DNA of 6,531 nt from Anaerofustis sp. (GCF_019420015.1 NZ_JAHZIA010000035.1:1-6531), one strand, 5' to 3'. Counted from the stretch's first letter, positions 1-6,406 are shown. The notes: generated by a model not told the origin, from the letters alone. Numbers and translations are program-made.

Positions 1-13
1 GGCGCCCTTTATT

Positions 14-41
14 CCAAATATTTGGGCGAGCAAATATTTGG
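14..41. repeat. Paired palindromes (CAAATATTTGG twice)
   Basis: The 11-base word CAAATATTTGG occurs at 15-25 and 31-41, with starts 16 bases apart. Each copy contains a palindrome, so the two can also pair with each other as a perfect 11-pair stem (14-24 with 31-41) around the loop GGCGAG. It lies downstream of the 391-residue gene, beyond the GC-rich hairpin. It may be part of a terminator or dispersed repeat, or a binding site for a dimeric protein. Confidence 0.6.
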
Positions 42-66
42 TGGGGTTTAAGGGGCAACGCCCCTT
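41..66 (-). repeat. GC-rich hairpin repeat, left copy
   Basis: On the minus strand AAGGGGC-GTT-GCCCCTT (66-50) is a perfect seven-pair stem with a three-base loop, followed by AAACCCCAC. It starts 10 bases after the stop codon of the 391-residue gene. The 26-base unit matches 6211-6236 on the plus strand at 21 positions without gaps. There is no T-tract, so any terminator function would be inefficient or of another kind. Confidence 0.7.
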
Positions 67-76
67 TAGGAAGTCT

Positions 77-1252
77 TTAATTCATAGCCTCAACAAGCCC
101 TCCCACAAAGGCATTGTATAACTTCTCTTCCTGCTCTTCACTCGGTGTTATGTAGTACTTGTTGTATCCATATTTATCTTTTTTGTAACTGTAAGGTAAA
201 TTTTCTACATACGTATCTACAAAAGAATCCTTGACGTAATTCTTAAATTCCTTTAAAAACAACTTTTCTCTTTCTTTATCCGTAAGGTCTTTTTCTTTTA
301 ATGAAATATAATCTTCTATAAAACGACTAGCATATTTATATCCATTTCCATATTCAAAAGAATCGATATTCACATTTACAACCTGACTGTTTTCCATTAC
401 AATACCATAATTTATATCTAAATTCTTTTTCAGTTCATCAAACCCCATATCCACATCGTCAAATTCATTTATGATATCATTGTATTTCTTATATTTTTTA
501 TCATTCCTAAACTTATCTACATATCCTACTATAGACTCTGTTAAATCATCATATATCTTATATTCGTTTTTTAGTAAAAGATAATCACACGGCTCATCTT
601 CCATTGCCATCTGAAGTCCCCCGAAAAATGCATCATAAAGATCATATTTATCTTCATAGTTATTGTCATGTTCCAGATAAGAACCATTATCTATACCACC
701 TGACGGAGTATGATAAATCGTGTGAACAGTATAGGTCTTTTTATCTCCCTTTTCTTCCGCTCTTTTGAAGTTTTCTCTCAAACATTCGCTAAGTATCTCA
801 TTTTTCTTAAGCCTGTCTTTTACCTTCTTCTCTTTTATTATCTCGTTTGCCTCTCTTAAAGAAGTCTTATATATATTTTCATAATCATACTGCTTTATCT
901 CCAACCTAACTTTGCTTCGCTCCATATCGGCATCATAATCAATATCGCATTCATCATTAGCCTTTTTCATACCGGTGTAATCATCTCTTTGATCGTCTAA
1001 ATACATTCTGTCCAATATTTCCCTTTGAGGAATATACTTCTTACAATCCACTATATTTTCCAGTTCATTCTTATAACCATTTACCGTTGCTCTAAGAGAT
1101 ATATGATAATATAAAAAATCTCCTGTGATTATCATAATTACAGCAACAAAGGATAATATAATACAGTAATAAAACCTTTTCTTCCTCCTGATTTCTATAT
1201 ATCTTTTTGTATCTTCATCAAGATTCTCATACTTCTTGTACTTCTTTTTCAT
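77..1252 (-). CDS. Membrane-anchored protein of unknown function with duplicated extracytoplasmic domain
   Basis: I do not recognise a family for this 391-residue protein. A charged, basic N-terminus (residues 1-27) leads into one hydrophobic segment at about residues 28-50. There is no signal-peptidase or lipobox motif, so a single-pass protein with the C-terminal bulk outside the cell is likely. That bulk is hydrophilic and rich in Asp, Glu, Lys and Tyr. It appears to contain two related halves, about 117-217 and 294-390. Each begins with a similar stretch (YDYENIYK and FEYGNGYK), carries a Y-x-TPS element, and ends in YDAFFGGLQMAM (206-217) or YNAFVGGLVEAM (379-390). The start is ATG with GAGGG six bases upstream (1259-1263). 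It is the last gene of the leftward group, 85 bases after the 708-residue gene, with no obvious terminator between. A role at the cell surface (sensing, exclusion) is possible but unsupported. Confidence 0.85.
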   Translation of the reverse strand: MKKKYKKYENLDEDTKRYIEIRRKKRFYYCIILSFVAVIMIITGDFLYYHISLRATVNGYKNELENIVDCKKYIPQREILDRMYLDDQRDDYTGMKKANDECDIDYDADMERSKVRLEIKQYDYENIYKTSLREANEIIKEKKVKDRLKKNEILSECLRENFKRAEEKGDKKTYTVHTIYHTPSGGIDNGSYLEHDNNYEDKYDLYDAFFGGLQMAMEDEPCDYLLLKNEYKIYDDLTESIVGYVDKFRNDKKYKKYNDIINEFDDVDMGFDELKKNLDINYGIVMENSQVVNVNIDSFEYGNGYKYASRFIEDYISLKEKDLTDKEREKLFLKEFKNYVKDSFVDTYVENLPYSYKKDKYGYNKYYITPSEEQEEKLYNAFVGGLVEAMN

Positions 1253-1337
1253 TTGTATCCCTCATAATCTCTCTTCTTGTCTACATTTTATCATAAACAA
1301 TATATCTTATCCATAGAATAAAAGGGTAAATCAATAA

Positions 1338-3464
1338 TTAATAATTATTTTTTTCATATTCTTCTCTGTATTTATTTTTTATCCATTTTTTATCAATCCC
1401 CTTCCCTAAATTAAAGTTCAAAGCCTCTCTGATAAAAAGGTTATTATATAAATCCCTTATTCCCTCTACATTATTCATTCCTTTCCATGCGCCTGAAAGT
1501 CCAAGTCCCGTAAGCTCACTTACAAGCCCTCTCTTCAAAGCCAGGTCATATGCATAATCCATATAATTTTTTTCGAATTCTTTTCCAGTACTTTTTTTAT
1601 CATCACTAAAATCTTTTAACTTATCATGCTCTTTATAATACCGATATTCATGATCTCTTTCGTTTAACTCGTCGCCTACTGCCGTAAAAGCCCCAAGCTC
1701 ATTACCTCCTTTGAGCAAAGATAACTTTAAAGCGTATAATAAATCTGCACGCTCCTTAGCCATTTTTACACTTTTCTTTTGAAGCCTACTCCCACTCTCC
1801 TCAATATCTTTCAAAGTCAAATCCATAGCCGTTACAGGAGACGGATTATGATTTTTTGAAAATACCATATCTATCCCTTTTACAAGATTTTCCCGGTTAT
1901 TTTGATTTCTGTTTAACATAGAAAATATATATAAGGGAATCGGTCCCGCATCCTTCAAAACCTCATCGGTTTTTACCTTTTCTCTTAAAGCCACTCTGTC
2001 ATTTAAAAGTGAAATATATTCATTCGCAGCATTAATGCCCTTTTCTCTGGAAATCAGATAAACTCTTTGCAGCTCTTTTTCATTCAGGCTTTTTAAACCT
2101 TTAAAAAGGGTTCCTCTTAAATAAGGGTTGGTGCTTACCGCAAAATTATTTTTAAAATCCATTCCCTCTGCTCCGTAAGCCTTTATTTTCTCATCGATTA
2201 CTTTATCACTGTACTCAGTTTCCGCTTTATTAACAATACCCTTTATTTCATCCTCTGACAAATAATCATAAGTCCTGCTTCCGAATTCATTGGGATTTTT
2301 TATTTCCGCGGGCTTTGCATCCGTAATATTTTTATTTAAATAATCTCTGTTGTCATACATACCCATATAGTTTACAACATCATCTGTATTTACATTGTAA
2401 ACCCTACCCTTTGAATGGGCTCTCGAATACTTGCTTCTTCTTAACTCATCAACAAAAGTTTTTAGAATAGTCTCTCTGTCAACCAATAAATCCACATAAT
2501 CATTCATTTTACCGTCCCAACTTTTGCCGTTTCCCGTCAAATAATTCTTTTTCTCCCTCTTAGTATAAGGCGTCACTCTAAAACCATTCCCTCCGTACAC
2601 TCCGTACCGGTAAGCTCTGTCTTCATTTTTTGCACTTTCTATCTTGTGAGTTCTCTTTCCTGTTCCTTTATCCAAAATATCAAAATATCTATTCACTCCA
2701 AAAGATTTAGGATAACCGAAAGAACTGCTCTTTTGACTGTAATCTCTGTAAGGTGACCTCTCTCCTGCAGTTCCATTTCCTCCTGCCTTTTTACTCTCTG
2801 CTTTATATCCATAAGGATTTAAGGATAATACACCTCTTCCATTCTCTTTTTCTTTCAGATATAACGGATTCGTGATGTTTGTATCTTTACCTCTGGCAAA
2901 AACACCCTTTTGTCTATTCGGCTCTTTTTTCGAAAAACCTGCTCCTATGCCGTTATTGTAAGAGGCACTCCCTCCGCTATTGCCCTTTATACCGTGAATA
3001 CTCTCTCTTCCTTTAAAATCCCCACTCAAAACCCCTCTCTTTCCGTTTTTATTGCCGGTTTTTATCCCGTAGGGATTTAAGGTTTTTAAATATTCACTTG
3101 CATTGTCCTCTTCTTTACCCTTCCCGTAATATGCCTCGTACGGCTCAGTGTACTTTTTTTCATACCCGCTTTTTATTCCATAGTCCTTTGAATATCCTGC
3201 ATTAACAGGATTTTTGTATTTCCTTTGTAAATTCTCCGAATAACCCAAATACCCCTCAGTATTCTTCTTGTACCCGTACGGATTTATGCTTTTTATATGA
3301 TTATTCACCCTGTGGTAAGAACTTTCTTTCCCCCTTCCTACGCTTTTCATAGAGCCGTTCTTAGGTTGTATACTTTTCTTGATTAAGCTTCCCCCTGCAC
3401 CGATACCTCCGGTTAAAGCACTGAAAGCTCCTGCTGCAAAGTCGGATTTTCTTCTTTTTTTCAT
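1338..3464 (-). CDS. Large basic protein of unknown function with NPYG repeats, possibly a phage structural or internal protein
   Basis: This 708-residue protein is not recognised. Residues 1-8 are strongly basic, and 9-28 are a small-residue, Gly/Ala-rich apolar stretch (FAAGAFSALTGGIGAGGSLI). Residues 30-320 are rich in Gly, Lys, Tyr, Asn and Ser, look disordered, and carry a motif [IL]NPYG[YI]K at 60-66, 129-135 and 215-221. Related fragments include GVLSGDF (144), GVFARG (187) and GVLSLNPYG (211). From about 320 to the end the sequence looks folded and mainly helical, with no Walker A box, protease triad or nuclease motif that I can see. It is therefore not an obvious large terminase or portal. 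It begins 36 bases after terS, on ATG, with a weak AAAGG 11 bases upstream, so co-transcription with terS is likely. The position after terS and the low-complexity basic N-terminus suggest a virion, scaffold or DNA-associated role. That is inference only. Confidence 0.85.
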   Translation of the reverse strand: MKKRRKSDFAAGAFSALTGGIGAGGSLIKKSIQPKNGSMKSVGRGKESSYHRVNNHIKSINPYGYKKNTEGYLGYSENLQRKYKNPVNAGYSKDYGIKSGYEKKYTEPYEAYYGKGKEEDNASEYLKTLNPYGIKTGNKNGKRGVLSGDFKGRESIHGIKGNSGGSASYNNGIGAGFSKKEPNRQKGVFARGKDTNITNPLYLKEKENGRGVLSLNPYGYKAESKKAGGNGTAGERSPYRDYSQKSSSFGYPKSFGVNRYFDILDKGTGKRTHKIESAKNEDRAYRYGVYGGNGFRVTPYTKREKKNYLTGNGKSWDGKMNDYVDLLVDRETILKTFVDELRRSKYSRAHSKGRVYNVNTDDVVNYMGMYDNRDYLNKNITDAKPAEIKNPNEFGSRTYDYLSEDEIKGIVNKAETEYSDKVIDEKIKAYGAEGMDFKNNFAVSTNPYLRGTLFKGLKSLNEKELQRVYLISREKGINAANEYISLLNDRVALREKVKTDEVLKDAGPIPLYIFSMLNRNQNNRENLVKGIDMVFSKNHNPSPVTAMDLTLKDIEESGSRLQKKSVKMAKERADLLYALKLSLLKGGNELGAFTAVGDELNERDHEYRYYKEHDKLKDFSDDKKSTGKEFEKNYMDYAYDLALKRGLVSELTGLGLSGAWKGMNNVEGIRDLYNNLFIREALNFNLGKGIDKKWIKNKYREEYEKNNY

Positions 3465-3500
3465 ATTCTATTAAGCCTTTCTTTTTTTCTTACCTCCGAT

Positions 3501-3992
3501 TTACTCCGTAAGGGTAACCTTTATGGTTCTGTTTATACTTTCTTCTTTCTCATCTTCTGTAAATATCCCGTACCTTTTGCCCAAAAGCTCTGCGGCTTTC
3601 ATTGCATAACTTAACTTCGTCGGTACGTATATTATCTTCGGCGTCTCCTTTTTCTCTTTTACCTGCTTAAAATTCCCCGGCTCAACTTCTCTGTAATCGA
3701 CTTTCTCCTCCTTAAAGGTAATCACATCCTCCTCTTTTTCTTCTCGCCTCATCACATTCGTCAAATACTCCATTATCTCCTTTATATCCGCAATCTTCTC
3801 GCCTCTTACTTCCTCAAGCCTCTTATTCATGTATTCTCTTATGAGGGGATTGCTCAGATTTTTCACTCCGATATTCCCCGCACTGCTTTCTTTGTATCCC
3901 GCTTTTAAGGCAGCGTCTTTCGCATTTGCGCTTATTAAGTATTCATCCGCAAACTTTCTTTGCCTTTCCGTCATATCTTTCTCTTTTTTCAA
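3501..3992 (-). CDS. terS: Phage terminase small subunit (TerS, Terminase_2 family)
   Basis: The small terminase subunit binds the packaging (pac/cos) site of phage DNA as an oligomer and brings the large subunit's ATPase and nuclease to it. The 163-residue length is usual for the family. Residues 7-55 carry the family's N-terminal helix-turn-helix: MTERQRKFADEYL, then NAKDAALKAGYKE, then NPLIREYMNKRL. A charged central region (about 60-120) follows, then a C-terminal AMKAAELLGKRYGIFTED segment that is also typical. The start is TTG at 3990-3992, chosen because a perfect AAGGAGG (4000-4006) lies seven bases upstream. The ATG six codons later would be too far from that site. It is the first gene of a leftward operon. 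No large terminase subunit follows, and the next gene is the unrecognised 708-residue protein, which is unusual for a phage packaging module. The family call is firm; the satellite interpretation is not. Confidence 0.93.
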   Translation of the reverse strand: MKKEKDMTERQRKFADEYLISANAKDAALKAGYKESSAGNIGVKNLSNPLIREYMNKRLEEVRGEKIADIKEIMEYLTNVMRREEKEEDVITFKEEKVDYREVEPGNFKQVKEKKETPKIIYVPTKLSYAMKAAELLGKRYGIFTEDEKEESINRTIKVTLTE

Positions 3993-3999
3993 TATATCC

Positions 4000-4006
4000 C
4001 CTCCTT
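4000..4006 (-). promoter_or_regulatory. Strong ribosome binding site fixing the TTG start of terS
   Basis: The minus strand reads AAGGAGG, then GGATATA, then TTG. This is a full-length Shine-Dalgarno match at seven-base spacing. It decides for the TTG start over the ATG 18 bases further in. Confidence 0.85.
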
Positions 4007-4087
4007 CTCTTTTATCTTAAATCTCATCTTTTGCATTTCGTATGTATGCATTTTTATATATTTTCTTTTTCCCGCTTAATTCCATAT

Positions 4088-4132
4088 AAAAAAAGTGCGA
4101 AACCAAAGAGCAAAGCTCCTTCTCTCACACTT
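4088..4132 (-). terminator. Intrinsic-terminator-like hairpin in the leader of terS
   Basis: On the minus strand the arm AAGTGTGAGA-G-AAGGAGC (4132-4115), a TTT loop (4114-4112) and the arm GCTCTTT-GG-TTTCGCACTT (4111-4093) form a 17-pair stem. The stem includes three G-T wobbles and a small 1x2 internal loop. Five more T residues (4092-4088) follow directly, so the T-run totals seven with the last two of the stem. This is the form of a Rho-independent terminator for leftward transcription. On the plus strand there is no T-tract, so it is directional. It lies about 90 bases before the terS start, where no upstream leftward gene exists to terminate. That suggests an attenuator or an antitermination target for the terS operon. 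It could instead simply block antisense transcription coming from the initiator gene. Confidence 0.65.
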
Positions 4133-4142
4133 CTTCACATAT

Positions 4143-4151
4143 ATAATATCA
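4143..4151 (-). promoter_or_regulatory. Candidate extended -10 promoter for the terS operon
   Basis: The minus strand reads TG-A-TATTAT, an extended -10 element (TG at 4151-4150, hexamer at 4148-4143). The hexamer 17 bases upstream (ACTTTA, 4171-4166) is a poor -35. Transcription would start near 4136, only a few bases before the terminator-like hairpin. A promoter with a weak -35 would fit dependence on an activator, such as the ArpU-like protein in this window. In DNA this AT-rich a chance match is quite possible. Confidence 0.35.
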
Positions 4152-4152
4152 C

Positions 4153-4171
4153 ACTTTAAAAAAAATAAAGT
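4153..4171. promoter_or_regulatory. Dyad overlapping the -35 position of the terS promoter
   Basis: This is a perfect inverted repeat, ACTTTA (4153-4158), seven A residues, then TAAAGT (4166-4171). It spans the -17 to -35 region of the candidate leftward promoter, where an activator or repressor could bind. No binding protein can be assigned from the sequence, and a six-base dyad in A/T-rich DNA may be coincidence. Confidence 0.25.
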
Positions 4172-4344
4172 CCCCGATTGGTCTCAAAAAAGTTACCCCC
4201 TTTTAATCCTTTTTTAAGATTCATAAAAAAACATCATTTTAATTCCATTTTTATCTTAAATGAAAAATTAAGTTTAAAAATAATTAAAAAGTCCGTTAAT
4301 AAATAAGTGCCGATTAAGTGTAAAATAATATTCGAATAAATCTT

Positions 4345-5148
4345 ATGAAAGACGAGGTAAATAAATTGAAAGGTATTAACTATTTCCCTTTGGATGTTCA
4401 TTCAAACGACAACGTCAAACTTATCGAAGCGGAGTTCGGTATCGTCGCCTTCGCAGTTTTAATCAAATTGTATCAAAGAATATACGCAGGACATGGCTAC
4501 TACTACGACTGGAACGACGAAATAGCCCTCCTGTTCGCAAATAATAATAACATCAAATGCTCTCTTGTAAAAAACATAGTAACCAGATGTACCGACAGAG
4601 GCATATTCGATAAATCCCTCTACGAAAAATACGGTATTCTGACCTCCTTCGGTATACAAGAACGCTTTTTTAAGATAATCAAACGGAGAAAATCGATAAG
4701 TGTGGATACCCGTTACTTACTCATAGACATCGGAGAAAATGCAGACACAAACGATAAAAATGCAAACATTTCGGATAAACATTCATACAAAACCATACAA
4801 AATGAAGTAAATACAGACCAAAGTAAAGAAAAGGAAAGTAAAGAAAAGAAGAGTATAAAATATAAACACGGCAAATATAAAAACGTCATGCTTACAAAAG
4901 AAGAATATCAAAAACTCAAGGACATATTCCCCAACTGGGAAAAAAGAATAGACGACCTGGACTGTTACATAGGAAGCACTGGCAGACATTATAAAAGCCA
5001 TTATATGACCATACTCAGCTGGAGCAGATGGAATAAAAACATACCCGTAAATAACGGCAAAACGAAGATACAAGCCGATGAGGATTATTTCAAATACAAC
5101 AAAGAATATCTCGACGAAGACACTATTGAAAAAATTATGAATATGTAA
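4345..5148 (+). CDS. Phage/plasmid replication initiator protein with DUF4373 (Lin1244/Lin1753-like) N-terminus
   Basis: This 267-residue protein has the layout of replication initiators in Firmicute phages and integrated elements. Residues 9-115 match the DUF4373 / Lin1244-Lin1753-like winged-helix region: KGINYFPLDV, KLIEAEFGIVAFAVLIKLYQ and GYYYDWNDEIALLFA are characteristic. A charged variable linker (about 125-172) follows. The C-terminal segment 174-230 (YKNVMLTKEEYQKLKDIFPNW, then YIGSTGRHYKSHYMTILSW) is a conserved ending in this group and resembles DnaD-like replisome-loading proteins. It should bind an origin and help load helicase. No helicase loader follows, although one often does in phages. 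The start is uncertain: the ATG at 4345 has no Shine-Dalgarno, whereas an in-frame TTG at 4366 has GACGAGG (4351-4357) eight bases upstream and would give a protein beginning MKGINYFPLDV. It is read divergently from terS. Confidence 0.85.
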   Translation: MKDEVNKLKGINYFPLDVHSNDNVKLIEAEFGIVAFAVLIKLYQRIYAGHGYYYDWNDEIALLFANNNNIKCSLVKNIVTRCTDRGIFDKSLYEKYGILTSFGIQERFFKIIKRRKSISVDTRYLLIDIGENADTNDKNANISDKHSYKTIQNEVNTDQSKEKESKEKKSIKYKHGKYKNVMLTKEEYQKLKDIFPNWEKRIDDLDCYIGSTGRHYKSHYMTILSWSRWNKNIPVNNGKTKIQADEDYFKYNKEYLDEDTIEKIMNM

Positions 5149-5770
5149 CTTTGCACCAACAGGCATTCAGTAAATATATTCAAACAAAACAGCAAAACAA
5201 TACTCCTCCGATTTATGTAATAAACTGTCTTTTTAAGTATCGTATTTAATTAAATAAAAAGAGGAAAAATAACACCTTTAATCAAAATATAAAAATCTTT
5301 TTGAATACAACATAAAAGGAAAAACATATAAAAAATAAAACTTTAAACCACTATACGAAATAACTAAACATACCGCCTTAAGAAATCAATCTGTTCAATA
5401 CTCAAAAATCATATAAAGATAAAAACCCTTTGGATATTCAAAAACACTTTTGACTTCTGAGTTAATCATAAATAATGAACCATTAAACTATTTAATACCC
5501 CAGGTTTGAATATATCATATTTGTTTAAACAGGAATCAACGGCATAATGATACTTTGTGCCTTTTTAAAACTCTCTTTTTTAAAAATGCAAAACAGAGCC
5601 CCTTTAAATATATCGAACCCTAAAGGCAGACTTGCTCTTTATGTTTGTACTTATCTAAATTTAATCCGTACTAAAAACAACCTTCACCCTTTACTTAAAA
5701 TAAACACAAACCGATTAAAACCAACCCTACAAAACTGAAAATAAAACCAAAGAAGAAAGGAGACATAAAT
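5149..5770. other. 622-base AT-rich intergenic stretch, possible origin or decayed gene
   Basis: No convincing gene lies between the initiator and the ArpU-like gene. The stretch is visibly more AT-rich than the flanking genes. It contains a 14-base perfect palindrome TATTTAATTAAATA (5243-5256), a ten-base palindrome TGTTTAAACA (5522-5531) and a small stem ATTAAA-CTA-TTTAAT (5482-5496). I see no iteron array, no clear terminator after the initiator and no RNA gene. The position directly after an initiator would suit an origin or the remains of a lost gene such as a helicase loader. Neither is shown by sequence. Confidence 0.4.
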
Positions 5771-6193
5771 ATGAACGATTATAAAAAAACAGAGGCTCTG
5801 CTTTATAATTACATATTTTTAAAGAAAAGCATCGAAACCGACAAACTCAAACTCGAAGAACTGAACCTTGAAAGCTTCGATGTAAATGCTTCAAAATACG
5901 ACACCGTAAAAGTAGACTCTAGCACAATAAGCGACATAACCGCCCAAAACGCCATCAACCACATCATAAAAAAAGAATACCTCGCCCGTAAAATAAGAAA
6001 AAACACCTTCCAAAAGAAACAAATAGACATAGCCATGGAAGCCTTAAACGATACCGAAAGAACCATAATAAAAGAAAAATACTTCCGCCTCCTTAGGGAT
6101 TATGAAGTATACGATAACCTCTGCCTCTCAAGATCCAACTATTACAGAATAAAAAAACAAGCCGTCAAAAAAGTATCGCGGCTCATATCGTAA
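5771..6193 (+). CDS. ArpU/RinA-like phage late-gene transcriptional regulator
   Basis: This 140-residue protein resembles the ArpU-type regulators of Firmicute phages and satellites, which act at late promoters, typically upstream of the packaging genes. Residues 1-35 form a charged helix (YNYIFLKKSIETDKLKLEEL). The middle (about 55-90) is helical. Residues 90-138 form a sigma-70 region 4-like helix-turn-helix: MEALNDTERTIIKEKYF, a short degenerate first helix around DYEVYDNLCL, then the recognition helix SRSNYYRIKKQAVKKVSRLI. The ATG has AGGAG eight bases upstream (5758-5762). In many phages this gene sits just before terS on the same strand. Here it is on the opposite strand and separated from terS by the initiator. 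It is followed by GC-rich hairpin repeats. The likely target, by inference, is the terS promoter region. The class is fairly sure; the exact subfamily is not. Confidence 0.8.
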   Translation: MNDYKKTEALLYNYIFLKKSIETDKLKLEELNLESFDVNASKYDTVKVDSSTISDITAQNAINHIIKKEYLARKIRKNTFQKKQIDIAMEALNDTERTIIKEKYFRLLRDYEVYDNLCLSRSNYYRIKKQAVKKVSRLIS

Positions 6194-6210
6194 TTATATT
6201 ACACGCTATC

Positions 6211-6236
6211 AAGGGGTTTCACCCCTTACACCCCAC
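6211..6236 (+). repeat. GC-rich hairpin repeat, right copy 1
   Basis: AAGGGGT-TTC-ACCCCTT is a perfect seven-pair stem with a three-base loop, followed by ACACCCCAC. It lies 17 bases after the ArpU-like gene. Compared with the left copy (41-66, minus), the closing pair changes from C-G to T-A on both sides, which preserves pairing. Confidence 0.7.
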
Positions 6237-6265
6237 TTTTAAGGGCTGTCTGCCCTTAAGAACCC
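6237..6265 (+). repeat. GC-rich hairpin repeat, right copy 2 (diverged)
   Basis: TTAAGGGC-TGTCT-GCCCTTAA (6239-6259) is an eight-pair stem, extended by a T-G and a T-A pair, then AACCC. The stem core and the trailing C-run match the neighbouring units, but the loop is five bases rather than three. Confidence 0.55.
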
Positions 6266-6273
6266 GACATTCC

Positions 6274-6307
6274 AGGGGCGCTGCCCCTAAGCCCCCGCTC
6301 TTTTTTT
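6274..6307 (+). terminator. GC-rich hairpin repeat, right copy 3, with T-tract; candidate terminator of the ArpU-like gene
   Basis: AGGGGC-GCT-GCCCCT (6274-6288) is a six-pair stem with a three-base loop, followed by AAGCCCCC. The left arm can alternatively pair with the second C-run (GGGGC 6275-6279 with GCCCC 6291-6295), which brings the stem close to the run of seven T residues at 6301-6307. In that form it resembles an intrinsic terminator for rightward transcription, about 80 bases after the ArpU-like gene. Confidence 0.5.
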
Positions 6308-6314
6308 GCTTATC

Positions 6315-6406
6315 CATTCGCAATTTTTTAAATTGCTCATGTTGTTTAAAGCTTCCAGCTTAATGAGTTTTATTAAAAATAAAACTCACCTGTTTCTTTG
6401 AAACAG
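6315..6406. repeat. Array of four hairpins with three-base loops
   Basis: Four adjacent perfect stems all have three-base loops: GCAATTT-TTT-AAATTGC (6320-6336, extended by CAT/ATG at 6315-6317 and 6339-6341), AAGCT-TCC-AGCTT (6349-6361), an 11-pair stem with GAGTTTTATT as its core (6364-6388, loop AAA), and CTGTTTC-TTT-GAAACAG (6390-6406). Their centres are 27, 21 and 22 bases apart. The stems do not share sequence, so it is structure rather than a word that recurs. No coding sequence covers them. The function is unknown. Confidence 0.55.

Noticed and set aside
1309..1317. DnaA-box-like words (TTATCCATA here, TTATCCATT at 1380 and 6310)
   Set aside because: Each differs from the consensus TTATCCACA, they are scattered, and one lies inside a coding region. 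They do not form an origin cluster.
3829..4159. Two overlapping plus-strand open frames across terS and its leader
   Set aside because: They are antisense to a firm terS gene and its leader, rich in Phe/Ser/Leu as expected from the complement of a Lys/Glu-rich gene, and run through the terminator-like hairpin.
4213..4260. Inverted repeat TTTAAGAT / ATCTTAAA in the divergent region
   Set aside because: An eight-base arm with a 32-base spacer in very AT-rich DNA is likely by chance, and it is not tied to a promoter I can defend.
4165..4320. Repeated words around CCGATT (AAGTCCCCGATT at 4169 and AAGTGCCGATTA at 4306) as possible iterons in front of the initiator
   Set aside because: There are only two imperfect copies about 137 bases apart, with a weaker AAGTCCG at 4289. 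That is too few and too irregular to call iterons or operators.
4459..5166. Minus-strand open frames opposite the initiator gene
   Set aside because: They are shadows of the initiator. Their hydrophobic look comes from the complement of Lys/Asn/Asp codons.
5547..5738. 63-codon open frame on the plus strand in the gap before the ArpU-like gene
   Set aside because: There is no good ribosome binding site (AGGA is 12 bases away), the composition resembles the surrounding non-coding DNA, and the peptide shows no recognisable motif. A short real gene cannot be fully excluded.
5809..6066. 85-codon minus-strand frame opposite the ArpU-like gene
   Set aside because: It is a shadow frame without a ribosome binding site; the plus-strand gene has a clear family match and a good site.
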